From CAYTTA01 sp964440655 (GTDB lineage: Bacteria > Bacteroidota > Rhodothermia > Balneolales > Balneolaceae): a stretch of 23,314 bases of DNA. The stretch's first letter is position 1. The number at the start of each line of letters is the position of its first letter. The notes beneath the pieces were generated by a model. The model was not told the origin of the DNA. It saw only the letters and a list, made by a program, of their open reading frames with translations, and searched no databases. Shown in pieces: positions 1-7,885 of the stretch. The DNA is taken from NCBI GenBank assembly GCA_964440655.1, contig CAYTTA010000041.1:1-23314 (forward strand). The letters run 5' to 3'. The position numbers were made by a program, and so were the translations under genes.

Positions 1-1
1 T

Positions 2-2983
2 GCTCTTCCTGCGGGCTTGACCCTGCAGGCGGACGGTTCGTTCACGGGGGCTGCGACCGAGTCGGGGAGCTTTGTCTTCACGGTTCAGGTGGAGGATGCC
101 GACGGAGCCACGGCGAGCATCGACCTGGAGATTACAATCAACCCCGCCCCGAGCATCACGGCCGTTCCGGAGCTTGAGGCTGCGGTGGTGGACCAGGAGT
201 ATGGTCCGGTCGCGATCGATGTGGCTGGGGGTACGGCTCCGCTTGCCTTCGACGTTCCGGCTGGGGGTCTGCCCGCCGGGTTGGCGCTTGATCCGGCCAC
301 GGGTGAGCTTTCCGGCACGCCGACCGACCCCGGCACCTACACGTTCACGGTGGTGGTCACCGACGGGGCGGGCGCCGAGGCAGAGCTTGAATTTACGCTG
401 GAGGTGGAGGAATCAACATCAACCCCCGCCAAACTGGTTCTGGTATCGGGCAACAATCAGTCGAACTGGACCCGTAGCTGGCTGTCCGACTCACTTGCTG
501 TTCAGGTTCTGGATGCGGCGGAGAATCCGATTGCGGGAGAATCTGTAACCTTTGAGTTCGCAGGGATACCGCAAGGTGCAGAGGATCAGGAACTTTCCGA
601 AGAGAAGGTGGTGAGTGGCACGGACGGAATAGCCCGTGTAGCCGCAAGGCTAGGATCTGTCGAAGGAAGTTATACAATCCGCGCGCGCACTGAAGATGGA
701 TTGATCGACCCGGTCACCTTCACATTGAAGGCCCGGGAGGCGGCCCCGATCCCCTCTCTGATCGATTCGGTCAACACGATCGTCTTTGACGGCGGTCTGG
801 ACTCTTACGTCTACGCCGAGCCCGATCCATCGCTGGATCAGCCCGAAGGGTTCAACTTCGAGACCTGGATCATGCTCAGTTCGCTGGGCAGCGACGGGTT
901 CATTGCCGCCCGCTGGGGCCAGGACGAGGAGGGCCGTCAGTTCCGCATCCGTCTGGTTGGCAACACGCTTATTGTGGAGATCTACGATGAGGCGGGCACG
1001 CTTCACACCTTCCGGGTGGAGGAGTTCTTCGATACGGATGGTGAAGCAGCAACCAGAGCGGCCGGTACACAACCCGGCGTGGCCGCCCGCGCCTCGGGCG
1101 GTCCTCTCTTCAGCTGGACGCACATCTCGCTGGTGGCCGATCCGGTCGGGGAGCGGATCCAGCTCTACCGCGACGGGTTCGAGGTACACAGGGCCCCGCT
1201 GTTCCGCAACGTACGCTCCTCGACGGCCCGGCTGGAGATCGGCCGGGGTCTGACGGCCGAGATCCACGAGATCCGCCTGTGGGACCGTCCGCGGAGCCGT
1301 TCCGAGATCCAGGCGACCAAGGACATCCGCCTGAATGGGGATGAGCCGAACCTGGTTCTCTACCACACGTTTGCCAGCCGTCCGAAGGATGCGGTCTCCC
1401 TGGATCAGACGGCGCTGGGCAACCACCTGTATGCCGAGCAGGCGGTGGTACGCGGCACGGGTGTGCGCAACGTGACCCGGGTGCTTCTGCACCAGGGCGA
1501 GGACTTTATTGTTCGCCTTGCGGCTCTGGACCGCACGGGAGGTCCGGTGCAGGCCGAGGTTCGGGGTATTCCGGCCCACGGCCGGCTGTTCCATCTTGAC
1601 GGGGAGCTTCGCCGTGCCGGGGAGATCACCACGGCCGGGACCGTGCTGAGCGAGGCTCTGAACCGTTCTCTCTACCAGCCGGATCCGGAGTTTGTCGGGG
1701 TTGACACGATCGGCTACCGGATCTATGACCAGTATGGCAACTGGTCGGATGCGGTCATGGAGATGCATGTTCTTCGGGTTCCGCGTCCGCCGGTGGTGGC
1801 TCGGATCGGGGATGCCGAAGGTCGTCTGACCTTCAACCAGCGCGACACCGTCCGCATTGATCTGGACACGCTGGTCACCCACAACCTGTACGGCGCGCAG
1901 CAGATCAGCTGGCAGATCGAGATGATCGATCAGCGCTTTGACGGGCTGGGCCCGAGCCAGGCGCTGCGTGATCTGGCCGCCCGGCTGCAGGAGCAAGGCC
2001 GTACTCCGGGCTCTGGTCCGCTTCCGTCTTACACATACAGCGGTATTCATCAAAGCGGCGTCGATAATGATGAGGAGACTTATGGAGCCTCGGCTGCATC
2101 GATTTTGAACCATTCAGGCAGCTCCTCGCTGTACACCTCCACAGGTGCAGGTGCCACCTACCGGCACGAAGGTACCCGGATGGAACAACAGGCCGCCCGG
2201 GAGGCTGCCGGCCGGCAGGCGGCTGGCGAGCAGTACCTGATTGCCGACCTGGACAACGACCGGAGGACGCTTGTTTTGACGACCACGCCGCTCTTCCATG
2301 CCGAGGACATCCAACTTCGGCTTACGGCAATCGATCCGGACGGTCTGGTGGGCATGCGCGAGTTTCTGGTGAGCGTCAAGCAGGTGAACGATCCGCCGGC
2401 TCCGGTCGAGCTTCTGTACCCCTCGGCCCAGGATACGGTTCCGGTCAACCGGTTGCGGTTCGAGTGGACGGAGTCCTCCTCCCTGGAGGGCGAGGCGATC
2501 GTCTACACGCTTCTTTTCCAGCGTGATGACGGGGCCGAGTACCGGCTTGAGGAGCTGAGCGACACCACCTGGACGCTCGAGTCGGAGCATGAGTTTTTCC
2601 TGCCGAACCGGGAGTACAGCTGGACGGTGGTTGCCAGTGACGGGACCGATCAGACGGCGAGCCTTCAGACGCTTGAGTTCCGCACCCGGGAGGCCGTTCC
2701 GCTGGTTTACAACCTGCGTCAGAACTGGCCGAACCCGTTCCGTGGAGGCACGACGATCGAATACTGGCTGCCGGTTCCCTCGCAGGTTCGTCTGGAGGTC
2801 TACGATGTGCTTGGCCGTCGTGTGGAGACGCTGGTGGATGAGGCGTCCCGCCCCGAGGGTGTCTACCAGATCCGGTGGGATGCCGGCCGTCTGGCCAGCG
2901 GTGTTTACTTCTATCGTCTGGTGGCCCGTGGGGAGAACGGTTCCCGCTACATGAAGACCTTGCAGATGACCGTGATCCGGTGA
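2..2983 (+). CDS. Large secreted multidomain adhesin-like protein with T9SS sorting domain (5' partial)
   Basis: The reading frame is open to the window edge, so the start codon lies upstream; 993 residues are visible. Numbered from the first full codon, residues 1-47 and about 50-135 are two putative-Ig (He_PIG) repeats, each with an LPAGL motif. About 140-245 is an invasin/Big-like Ig domain, and about 255-475 a LamG/concanavalin-like domain (NTIVFDGG start, WTHISLV, IHEIRLWDR). About 483-594 resembles cadherin-like repeats (YRIYDQYG). A poorly assigned region runs to about 798, and an Fn3-like domain covers about 799-895. Residues 903-993 form a type A T9SS C-terminal domain (NWPNPF, YDVLGRRV, GVYFYRL). 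From family knowledge, such proteins cross the outer membrane by T9SS and are surface-attached or released, often binding glycans or protein. The actual ligand is unknown. Two inserts, near 390-720 and 2000-2160, differ in codon choice from the rest. Confidence 0.85.
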   Translation, partial: ALPAGLTLQADGSFTGAATESGSFVFTVQVEDADGATASIDLEITINPAPSITAVPELEAAVVDQEYGPVAIDVAGGTAPLAFDVPAGGLPAGLALDPATGELSGTPTDPGTYTFTVVVTDGAGAEAELEFTLEVEESTSTPAKLVLVSGNNQSNWTRSWLSDSLAVQVLDAAENPIAGESVTFEFAGIPQGAEDQELSEEKVVSGTDGIARVAARLGSVEGSYTIRARTEDGLIDPVTFTLKAREAAPIPSLIDSVNTIVFDGGLDSYVYAEPDPSLDQPEGFNFETWIMLSSLGSDGFIAARWGQDEEGRQFRIRLVGNTLIVEIYDEAGTLHTFRVEEFFDTDGEAATRAAGTQPGVAARASGGPLFSWTHISLVADPVGERIQLYRDGFEVHRAPLFRNVRSSTARLEIGRGLTAEIHEIRLWDRPRSRSEIQATKDIRLNGDEPNLVLYHTFASRPKDAVSLDQTALGNHLYAEQAVVRGTGVRNVTRVLLHQGEDFIVRLAALDRTGGPVQAEVRGIPAHGRLFHLDGELRRAGEITTAGTVLSEALNRSLYQPDPEFVGVDTIGYRIYDQYGNWSDAVMEMHVLRVPRPPVVARIGDAEGRLTFNQRDTVRIDLDTLVTHNLYGAQQISWQIEMIDQRFDGLGPSQALRDLAARLQEQGRTPGSGPLPSYTYSGIHQSGVDNDEETYGASAASILNHSGSSSLYTSTGAGATYRHEGTRMEQQAAREAAGRQAAGEQYLIADLDNDRRTLVLTTTPLFHAEDIQLRLTAIDPDGLVGMREFLVSVKQVNDPPAPVELLYPSAQDTVPVNRLRFEWTESSSLEGEAIVYTLLFQRDDGAEYRLEELSDTTWTLESEHEFFLPNREYSWTVVASDGTDQTASLQTLEFRTREAVPLVYNLRQNWPNPFRGGTTIEYWLPVPSQVRLEVYDVLGRRVETLVDEASRPEGVYQIRWDAGRLASGVYFYRLVARGENGSRYMKTLQMTVIR

Positions 2984-3185
2984 TCCGTGCGGTTCTGCAG
3001 GGATTTCGGTTTAGGCATCAACCCGTATCAAACAAAACCGATAGAGCTCAGGGTCGGAGTTCATTCCGGAAGGCGGGATGGAGTTGATGTTACGGTAGCG
3101 GTTCCAATGGAATGCCAGAATTAGAAACCGTATTTTATGCAGGTTGATCAGTGCGGAATAACTTGAATTGAATGAGGATAGGAAT

Positions 3186-4184
3186 ATGTCCAGGATAAAA
3201 GTAGGTATTAACGGATTTGGTCGGATTGGACGGCTGGTCGCGCGCTCCATTCTACAGTATCACAAAGATGAAATCGAACTGGTCGGTGTGAATGACCTGA
3301 CCGACACCAAAACACTGGCCCATCTGTTCAAGTACGATTCAGTACACGGCAAATGGCAGGGAGAAGTGAAAACGGAAGGAGAGTATCTCATTCTGGACGG
3401 GATGAAGGTACATGTTGCTGCCGAGCGGGATCCTTCCAACCTGAAATGGGGTGACCTGGGTGCCGAAGTGGTCATCGAATCGACCGGATTTTTCCGTGAT
3501 TCACAGAGTGCGGGCAAACACCTGGAGAGTGGCGCTAAAAAGGTGATTATCTCTGCTCCTGCAAAAGACCAGGTGCCCACCATTGTAATCGGTGTGAATG
3601 ACCATCTGATTGACAAGGATGCGAAAATCTACTCCAACGCCAGCTGTACAACCAACTGTCTGGCTCCCATGGTGAAGGTTCTGGATGATGCCTTCGGAAT
3701 CGAAAAAGGATTCATGACGACGGTTCACGCCTACACCGGTGATCAGCAGCTGGTAGACGGTCCCCACAAGGATCTGCGACGGGCCCGTGCAGCAGCTCAG
3801 AACATTGTTCCGACCACCACGGGTGCCGCATCCGCCGTCGGTCTGGTGCTCCCCCAACTGAAAGGAAAGCTGGATGGCAGTGCCGTGCGTGTGCCGGTTC
3901 CGGACGGATCACTGACCGATTTCATCATGATTCTGAAGAAAGAGGTGACGGAAGAGGAGGTGCTTGCTGCATTCCGACAGGCTGCGGACGGACCTCTGAA
4001 AGGGATTCTCGAATACTCCGACGAGGAACTGGTCTCTACCGATATCATCGGCAACCCGCATTCCTGCATCTTCGACAGCAAGATGACCAAGGCAAACGGG
4101 AACCTGGTGAAAGTGGTAGGATGGTACGACAATGAGGCAGGATATTCCGCACGTACCGCACAACTGGTTACCAAAATAGTCTGA
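3186..4184 (+). CDS. gap: Glyceraldehyde-3-phosphate dehydrogenase, NAD-dependent type
   Basis: This is the glycolytic enzyme that oxidises glyceraldehyde 3-phosphate to 1,3-bisphosphoglycerate in the cytoplasm. The 332-residue length is normal for the family. The NAD-binding motif NGFGRIGRL covers residues 9-17. VNDLTD at 35-40 has the acidic residue pattern of NAD-preferring enzymes. The catalytic motif SNASCTTNCLAP has the nucleophile C154, and the base is H181. I chose ATG 3186 because GAGGA at 3174-3178 sits seven bases upstream. An in-frame TTG at 3168 would add six non-family residues and would engulf that site. The gene stands alone: 202 bases separate it from the secreted-protein gene, and a hairpin terminator follows. 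The upstream 202 bases hold short imperfect palindromes (TCGGTTT 3006-3012 with AAACCGA 3035-3041) and no clear promoter. Confidence 0.97.
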   Translation: MSRIKVGINGFGRIGRLVARSILQYHKDEIELVGVNDLTDTKTLAHLFKYDSVHGKWQGEVKTEGEYLILDGMKVHVAAERDPSNLKWGDLGAEVVIESTGFFRDSQSAGKHLESGAKKVIISAPAKDQVPTIVIGVNDHLIDKDAKIYSNASCTTNCLAPMVKVLDDAFGIEKGFMTTVHAYTGDQQLVDGPHKDLRRARAAAQNIVPTTTGAASAVGLVLPQLKGKLDGSAVRVPVPDGSLTDFIMILKKEVTEEEVLAAFRQAADGPLKGILEYSDEELVSTDIIGNPHSCIFDSKMTKANGNLVKVVGWYDNEAGYSARTAQLVTKIV

Positions 4185-4224
4185 GCCGGGTAACCGGAAG
4201 CAAGGTCCTGGCAAACGGGCAGAG

Positions 4225-4252
4225 CTGCAAAACCTGCAAAAACCTGCATAAC
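4225..4252 (+). repeat. Three-unit degenerate short tandem repeat after gap
   Basis: Three consecutive units, CTGCAAAAC (4225-4233), CTGCAAAAAC (4234-4243) and CTGCATAAC (4244-4252), lie between the gap stop codon and its terminator. They resemble the CTGAAAACC core of the repeats between leuA and leuC. Function is unknown; replication slippage is the simplest explanation. Confidence 0.6.
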
Positions 4253-4319
4253 GGTTGACCTGAAGCCAGGATCATTGCCCCGACGGAACCAGGTTCTTAG
4301 AGGTTTTGTAGAAGATAGG

Positions 4320-4350
4320 ATGGCGCCTTCAGGAATGGAGGCGCCATTTT
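4320..4350 (+). terminator. Rho-independent terminator of gap
   Basis: ATGGCGCCT (4320-4328) pairs perfectly with AGGCGCCAT (4339-4347) around a ten-base loop and runs into four T residues. It lies between the convergent gap and amidohydrolase genes. It ends only five bases before the amidohydrolase stop codon, and no matching T tract is visible for the minus strand. Confidence 0.8.
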
Positions 4351-4355
4351 GGTTT

Positions 4356-5645
4356 CTAGCCCTTTTCAGGAATCTTCTGCCCGCCAATATAGACTGATCT
4401 CAGGCTTCGGAGATTCCGGACATCCTCCAGCGGGTTCTCATCGAGAAGTATAAAATCGGCTGCCTTGCCCGGAGCAAGTCTCCCCAGCTCTTCCAGTCCC
4501 ATACAGCGGGCGGCACGGCTCGTGGCCGAAAGCAGCACCTCCAGAGGAGACATCCCGGACTCCTGCATCATCTCCATCTCCATATGCTCAAAGTATCCCT
4601 GAAATCGTCCGGGAGGTCCGCTGTCTGTTCCCATGGCAACGGGGACTCCCGCACGGTGCAGGGTCATCATGTTCTCACGGGCCAGCGGAAGGGCCTGCAT
4701 ATAGTAATCGGGCGCTGCTCCCAGGTATCTCTGCTGAATTTCCGGTTGAAGCAACTGCCGGATCACCTCCGGATCGGCCTCTCTCAGAAAAAAGGGATCA
4801 TCAAAGAATTCGGGCCGGTCCCTGTAGATGAAGGTGGAGATCTCGCGTGTGAGGGTCGGGGTGATGCAGATTCCGGCATCGAGCATCAGGGTGATTAGCT
4901 CCTGATCCACCGGCTGATCCCTTACGCTGTGGGCAATCAGATCGGTACCTTTGCGAACCAGATCTTTTGCATCTTCCAGAGTGACTATGTGGGAAGCGTG
5001 GGGGATTCCGTGCTCATGGGAGGTCTCTATGATCGCCTGATAGATATCCGGAGACATTTTCGTGTTCCGGCCAAGGTTGTCATCCGCCCGAATCTTGGTC
5101 CAGTCAGGGTTCTGTTCCGCCCGATCTCGCACTTCCCTGCGGGCTTCCACCGGATCCGATGGATTCAGAACCGGACCGGAGAGAAAGAACCGGGCCATTT
5201 TCATCTCGACGGGATCCTCCTGATGACGTACATCAAAAGCCTGAGGCGGTTCATCCCCCAGACTTACCACGGTGGTGATGCCATAGCGGGCGTAGAGCCG
5301 GAGCTGATCAAGCACATTTTCCCTGGAATGGATGGATGGCCCTGTCTCCAGACCCAATGCCGAACCAACATGGCCGTGGGCATTGATGAGCCCGGGGATG
5401 ATGTAGCTTCCTTTGAGGTCGATGCGTTCCTGGACATCCGGAAGTTCCTGTCGGTCCAGGTCGATCACTTCTTCCACTTTTCCATTGCGGATGATGAGGG
5501 CTCCATTGCGGATGGGAGAAGCATCATCACCGGTCCAGATGGTTGCATTTAGAAACGCGATCTCTCCATCGCCGGATCTCCCACCACAAGCGGTTGATAT
5601 AAGCATCAGGAAAAGCAGCACAGCAAGGGTCCGGGTCATTGACAT
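4356..5645 (-). CDS. Amidohydrolase-family lipoprotein (imidazolonepropionase-like)
   Basis: A 429-residue metal-dependent hydrolase of the amidohydrolase superfamily. The N-terminus MSMTRTLAVLLFLMLISTAC is a short basic stretch, a hydrophobic core and a lipobox-like end, so C20 probably becomes lipidated and the enzyme would face the periplasm. The -3 residue is Ser rather than the usual Leu, which makes this somewhat weaker. Metal and active-site candidates are the HGH motif (H90, H92), K184 in WTKIRADD, H216 or H219, H239 and D341 in GTDSGPP. The C-terminal LAPGKAADFILLDENP is the classic end of the family. Substrate cannot be deduced; relatives act on cyclic amides, peptides or imidazoles. 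It is transcribed alone, convergent with gap. A second in-frame ATG two codons in (5639) is equally possible as start. Confidence 0.85.
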   Translation of the reverse strand: MSMTRTLAVLLFLMLISTACGGRSGDGEIAFLNATIWTGDDASPIRNGALIIRNGKVEEVIDLDRQELPDVQERIDLKGSYIIPGLINAHGHVGSALGLETGPSIHSRENVLDQLRLYARYGITTVVSLGDEPPQAFDVRHQEDPVEMKMARFFLSGPVLNPSDPVEARREVRDRAEQNPDWTKIRADDNLGRNTKMSPDIYQAIIETSHEHGIPHASHIVTLEDAKDLVRKGTDLIAHSVRDQPVDQELITLMLDAGICITPTLTREISTFIYRDRPEFFDDPFFLREADPEVIRQLLQPEIQQRYLGAAPDYYMQALPLARENMMTLHRAGVPVAMGTDSGPPGRFQGYFEHMEMEMMQESGMSPLEVLLSATSRAARCMGLEELGRLAPGKAADFILLDENPLEDVRNLRSLRSVYIGGQKIPEKG

Positions 5646-5772
5646 GGCAGTAGAAATGAGTAAAATCAGTGTATTGAATCGGGTTGATAACTCGAACCTG
5701 AATATCCGGAAAGCATACCGGAAAATAAAAAGAGACTGCTTTTTGTTTATGGAAGCCTTATTTTAAGGGTTT

Positions 5773-5849
5773 CGGGGCGTGGCGCAGCTCGGTAGCGCGC
5801 ATCGTTCGGGACGATGAGGTCGCAGGTTCAAATCCTGTCGCCCCGACCA
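5773..5849 (+). tRNA. tRNA-Pro(CGG)
   Basis: The 77-base cloverleaf has acceptor stem CGGGGCG (5773-5779) pairing with CGCCCCG (5839-5845), discriminator A and an encoded CCA (5847-5849). The anticodon stem CATCG/CGATG encloses loop TTCGGGA, giving anticodon CGG, which reads the proline codon CCG. The T-arm is GCAGG-TTCAAAT-CCTGT. The D-arm GGCGCAGCTCGGTAGCGC matches bacterial tRNA-Pro. A hairpin terminator follows 25 bases later, and the 3' end is duplicated downstream. Confidence 0.96.
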
Positions 5850-5874
5850 TTCATCTCTTTACAATCTTTCCAAA

Positions 5875-5908
5875 CGGACATGCGGAGTTGTACCCATGTC
5901 CGATTTTT
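5875..5908 (+). terminator. Rho-independent terminator of tRNA-Pro
   Basis: CGGACATG (5875-5882) and CATGTCCG (5895-5902) form a perfect 8-bp stem with a 12-base loop, followed by ATTTTT. On the minus strand the stem is followed by only TTT, so any bidirectional action would be weak. Confidence 0.75.
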
Positions 5909-5936
5909 GTTCAGGTCAGGCGGCCTCGTTTCGATT

Positions 5937-5955
5937 GCGCGAGCGGTGCTCGCGC
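5937..5955. repeat. Perfect 8-bp inverted repeat at the duplication junction
   Basis: GCGCGAGC (5937-5944) and GCTCGCGC (5948-5955) form an 8-bp stem with a three-base GGT loop. The hairpin exists only at the junction between the two tandem units; the end of unit 2 has the left arm alone (6068-6075). It lies in the transcript region beyond the tRNA terminator and has no T tract. Confidence 0.8.
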
Positions 5956-6005
5956 GGTTCAAATCCTGTCGCCCCGACCATTCATCTCTTTACAATCTTT
6001 CCAAA

Positions 6006-6039
6006 CGGACATGCGGAGTTGTACCCATGTCCGATTTTT
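6006..6039 (+). terminator. Duplicated copy of the tRNA terminator
   Basis: This is the exact second copy of the tRNA-Pro terminator, 131 bases downstream (stem 6006-6013 with 6026-6033, then ATTTTT). It could catch read-through from the tRNA gene, or block plus-strand transcription from entering metZ antisense. Confidence 0.6.
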
Positions 6040-6087
6040 GTTCAGGTCAGGCGGCCTCGTTTCGATTGCGCGAGCGGTGCACATTCT

Positions 6088-7254
6088 CTAAATCAGAGCC
6101 TGCTCGATATCGGCGATAATATCATCCACATGTTCCAGACCGACGGCGATGCGGACCAGGCCCGGTGTGATGCCGACCGATGCCCGCTCTTCGTCACTCA
6201 GCTTGGAGTGGGTGGTGGAGGCGGGATGAGTGATAATGGTCCGGGTGTCTCCCAGGTTGGCTGAGCGGGAGAGCATCTGTACTTTGTCCATGAATGATCG
6301 GGCTTTCTCGAATCCTCCACGAATTTCCACACAGAGGATCCCGCCGCCCCGTCTCATCTGCTTGCGCGCCAGCTCCTGCTGGGGATGATCCTGGTGGAAA
6401 GGATAGATCACTCTCTCGATTTTTCCGTGATTTTCAAAATAGGCAGCTAGTGCTTCAGCATTGTCGCAGTGGCGCTCCATGCGGACCGGCAGGGTTTCAA
6501 GGCTCTTGCTGAAGATCCAGGCATTGAAAGGGGAGAGTGCAGGGCCGGTGTTGCGGGTGAATCCGTTGATCTCTGTGATCAGCTCCTCGCGGCCGACGAT
6601 CACGCCGCCGATCGCGCGCCCCTGTCCGTCGATGAATTTTGTAGCGGAGTGGACAACCAGATCCGCTCCATATAGAGCGGGTTGCTGCAGCCAGGGGGTG
6701 GCAAAACAGTTGTCGACCGCCAGAATGAGATTGTGGGCTCTTGCAAATTGTCCGGCCCACTCAAGATCGATCAGATCGAGCCCGGGGTTGGACGGCGTCT
6801 CCAGAAAGAGTATCCGGGTGTTTTTACGGATATGGCTCTCCCAGGTTTCCGGTGCATGTATGTCCGCATAGGTGGTGGTGATTCCCCAGCGTGGAAAGAT
6901 TTTGTTCAGAATCTGGTTGGTGGAGCCGAACAGGGAGCGGGAAGCGAGAATATGGTCACCCTGCTGCAAAAGAGCAGCCAGGGAGGAGAAGACTGCAGCC
7001 ATGCCGGAGGCGGTCGCGACTCCCGCTTCGGTTTTCTCCAGCCTGCAGATCTTGTCGATGAATTCCTGGGTATTGGGATTGGTATAGCGGCTGTAGACAT
7101 TCCCCTGCTCCTCGCCGGCGAACAGGGCACGTGCCTGTTCCGCGGAATCGAAGAGATAACTGGAAGTAAGGAACAGGGGAGAGGAGTGTTCCCGCTCGGG
7201 TGTGACATCGATCCGGGTGCGGATCGCATCGGTTTCAGGTTTTCTTTCAGCCAT
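6088..7254 (-). CDS. metZ: O-succinylhomoserine sulfhydrylase (Cys/Met-metabolism PLP enzyme)
   Basis: A 388-residue fold-type I PLP enzyme of the cystathionine gamma-synthase family, predicted to make homocysteine from an activated homoserine ester and sulfide. PLP Schiff-base lysine is K206 in HSATKFIDGQGR. D181 in AVDNCFATP holds the pyridine nitrogen, and YSRYTNP at 54-60 is the phosphate-binding loop from the neighbouring subunit. The blocks GNVYSRYTNP, GPALSPFNAW and LGDTRTIITHPASTTH fit MetZ better than cystathionine gamma-synthase or the longer MetY, but sequence alone cannot exclude O-acetylhomoserine as substrate. ATG 7254 has AGGTG four bases upstream. It is last in the ten-gene run, 102 bases after the OsmC-like gene. 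CCGGGCT occurs twice with a 10-base period in its leader (7273-7279, 7283-7289). Confidence 0.88.
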   Translation of the reverse strand: MAERKPETDAIRTRIDVTPEREHSSPLFLTSSYLFDSAEQARALFAGEEQGNVYSRYTNPNTQEFIDKICRLEKTEAGVATASGMAAVFSSLAALLQQGDHILASRSLFGSTNQILNKIFPRWGITTTYADIHAPETWESHIRKNTRILFLETPSNPGLDLIDLEWAGQFARAHNLILAVDNCFATPWLQQPALYGADLVVHSATKFIDGQGRAIGGVIVGREELITEINGFTRNTGPALSPFNAWIFSKSLETLPVRMERHCDNAEALAAYFENHGKIERVIYPFHQDHPQQELARKQMRRGGGILCVEIRGGFEKARSFMDKVQMLSRSANLGDTRTIITHPASTTHSKLSDEERASVGITPGLVRIAVGLEHVDDIIADIEQALI

Positions 7255-7356
7255 GGGGCACCTGTCAGTTTTCCGGGCTTGGCCGGGCTCCGATTATGAG
7301 ACAGGCAAGATCGCAAATGATTGAGAAAAATTCTGAAACCGGCCGGAAATTTTATC

Positions 7357-7776
7357 TTATTTGCCGGCGATCTCGAAACTGGTGGTGATTTTCGAGGTCT
7401 TTTCCAGAGCTTTCGATACGGAGCAGTACTTCTCGACAGAAAGTTTGATCGCCCTCTCCACTTTGGCAGGGTCGAGATCCCCCTCCAGGATGAAATGCAT
7501 ATGGATGGTTTTGTACTCCGACCAGGTCTCCACTTTCTGACGATCCCCATCCACCTCCACACGGATCGATTTAAGCTCCTGTCTCTGTTTTTCCAGAATA
7601 TTCACCACATCGATCATGCTGCAGCCACCGGCTGCCGCAAGCAGTGTCTGCATGGGAGCGAGTCCGCCTTCCAGACCGCCAATGCTTCTGGTGCCATCCA
7701 GTCGGATTTTGCCTCCTTCCTCGTTGGAGGCTTCCATATGGCGTTCTTTCTCGAGCTTTTCTACAGTGATTTTCAT
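7357..7776 (-). CDS. OsmC/Ohr-family protein
   Basis: A 139-residue member of the OsmC family, whose studied members reduce organic or inorganic hydroperoxides with a pair of cysteines in a cytoplasmic homodimer. Both conserved cysteines are present: C52 in AAAGGCSMIDVV and C118 in VEKYCSVSKAL. The length is normal for the family. ATG 7776 is chosen because a TTG-initiated extension to 7842 would add 22 residues that do not look like the family. No clear Shine-Dalgarno is seen. The order leuB, osmC-like, metZ places a thiol-dependent peroxidase-type protein next to a sulfide-using enzyme, which suggests a sulfur or redox connection. The exact substrate is unknown. Confidence 0.88.
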   Translation of the reverse strand: MKITVEKLEKERHMEASNEEGGKIRLDGTRSIGGLEGGLAPMQTLLAAAGGCSMIDVVNILEKQRQELKSIRVEVDGDRQKVETWSEYKTIHMHFILEGDLDPAKVERAIKLSVEKYCSVSKALEKTSKITTSFEIAGK

Positions 7777-7797
7777 CGCAGTACAGTGAATCTGAAC

Positions 7798-7833
7798 CCG
7801 GACCGGCGGTTTGTTTCCTTTCCACCGGTCCGG
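7798..7833. repeat. 9-bp inverted repeat upstream of the OsmC-like gene
   Basis: CCGGACCGG (7798-7806) and CCGGTCCGG (7825-7833) are perfect reverse complements separated by 18 bases, within the 109-base leuB-osmC spacer. There is no T tract on either side, so an operator or a leader hairpin is more likely than a terminator. Confidence 0.5.
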
Positions 7834-7885
7834 TCGATTCAATCCGTTATATGAACATTACGGTCGGATTCCGCCTAATCAGGTA

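Larger units (their letters stand above)
5820..6080 (+). repeat. Perfect-tandem duplication of tRNA-Pro 3' end, terminator and flank
   Basis: Unit 1 (5820-5949) and unit 2 (5950-6080) abut directly. After their first few bases (TCGCA against TCGCGC) the remaining 125 bases, 5825-5949 and 5956-6080, are identical by eye. Each unit begins in the tRNA T-arm and includes the 3' acceptor strand with CCA, the terminator hairpin and about 40 bases of further flank. Unit 2 therefore holds a headless tRNA fragment whose T stem is altered from GCAGG to CGCGG. It ends eight bases before the convergent metZ stop codon. Confidence 0.95.

Noticed and set aside
3168..3185. Upstream TTG start for gap
   Set aside because: The good Shine-Dalgarno GAGGA lies inside this extension and serves ATG 3186.
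5820..6080. attL/attR of an integrated genomic island
   Set aside because: The repeats abut directly with no cargo and no integrase gene in the window, so only an empty or collapsed site or a simple duplication can be claimed.
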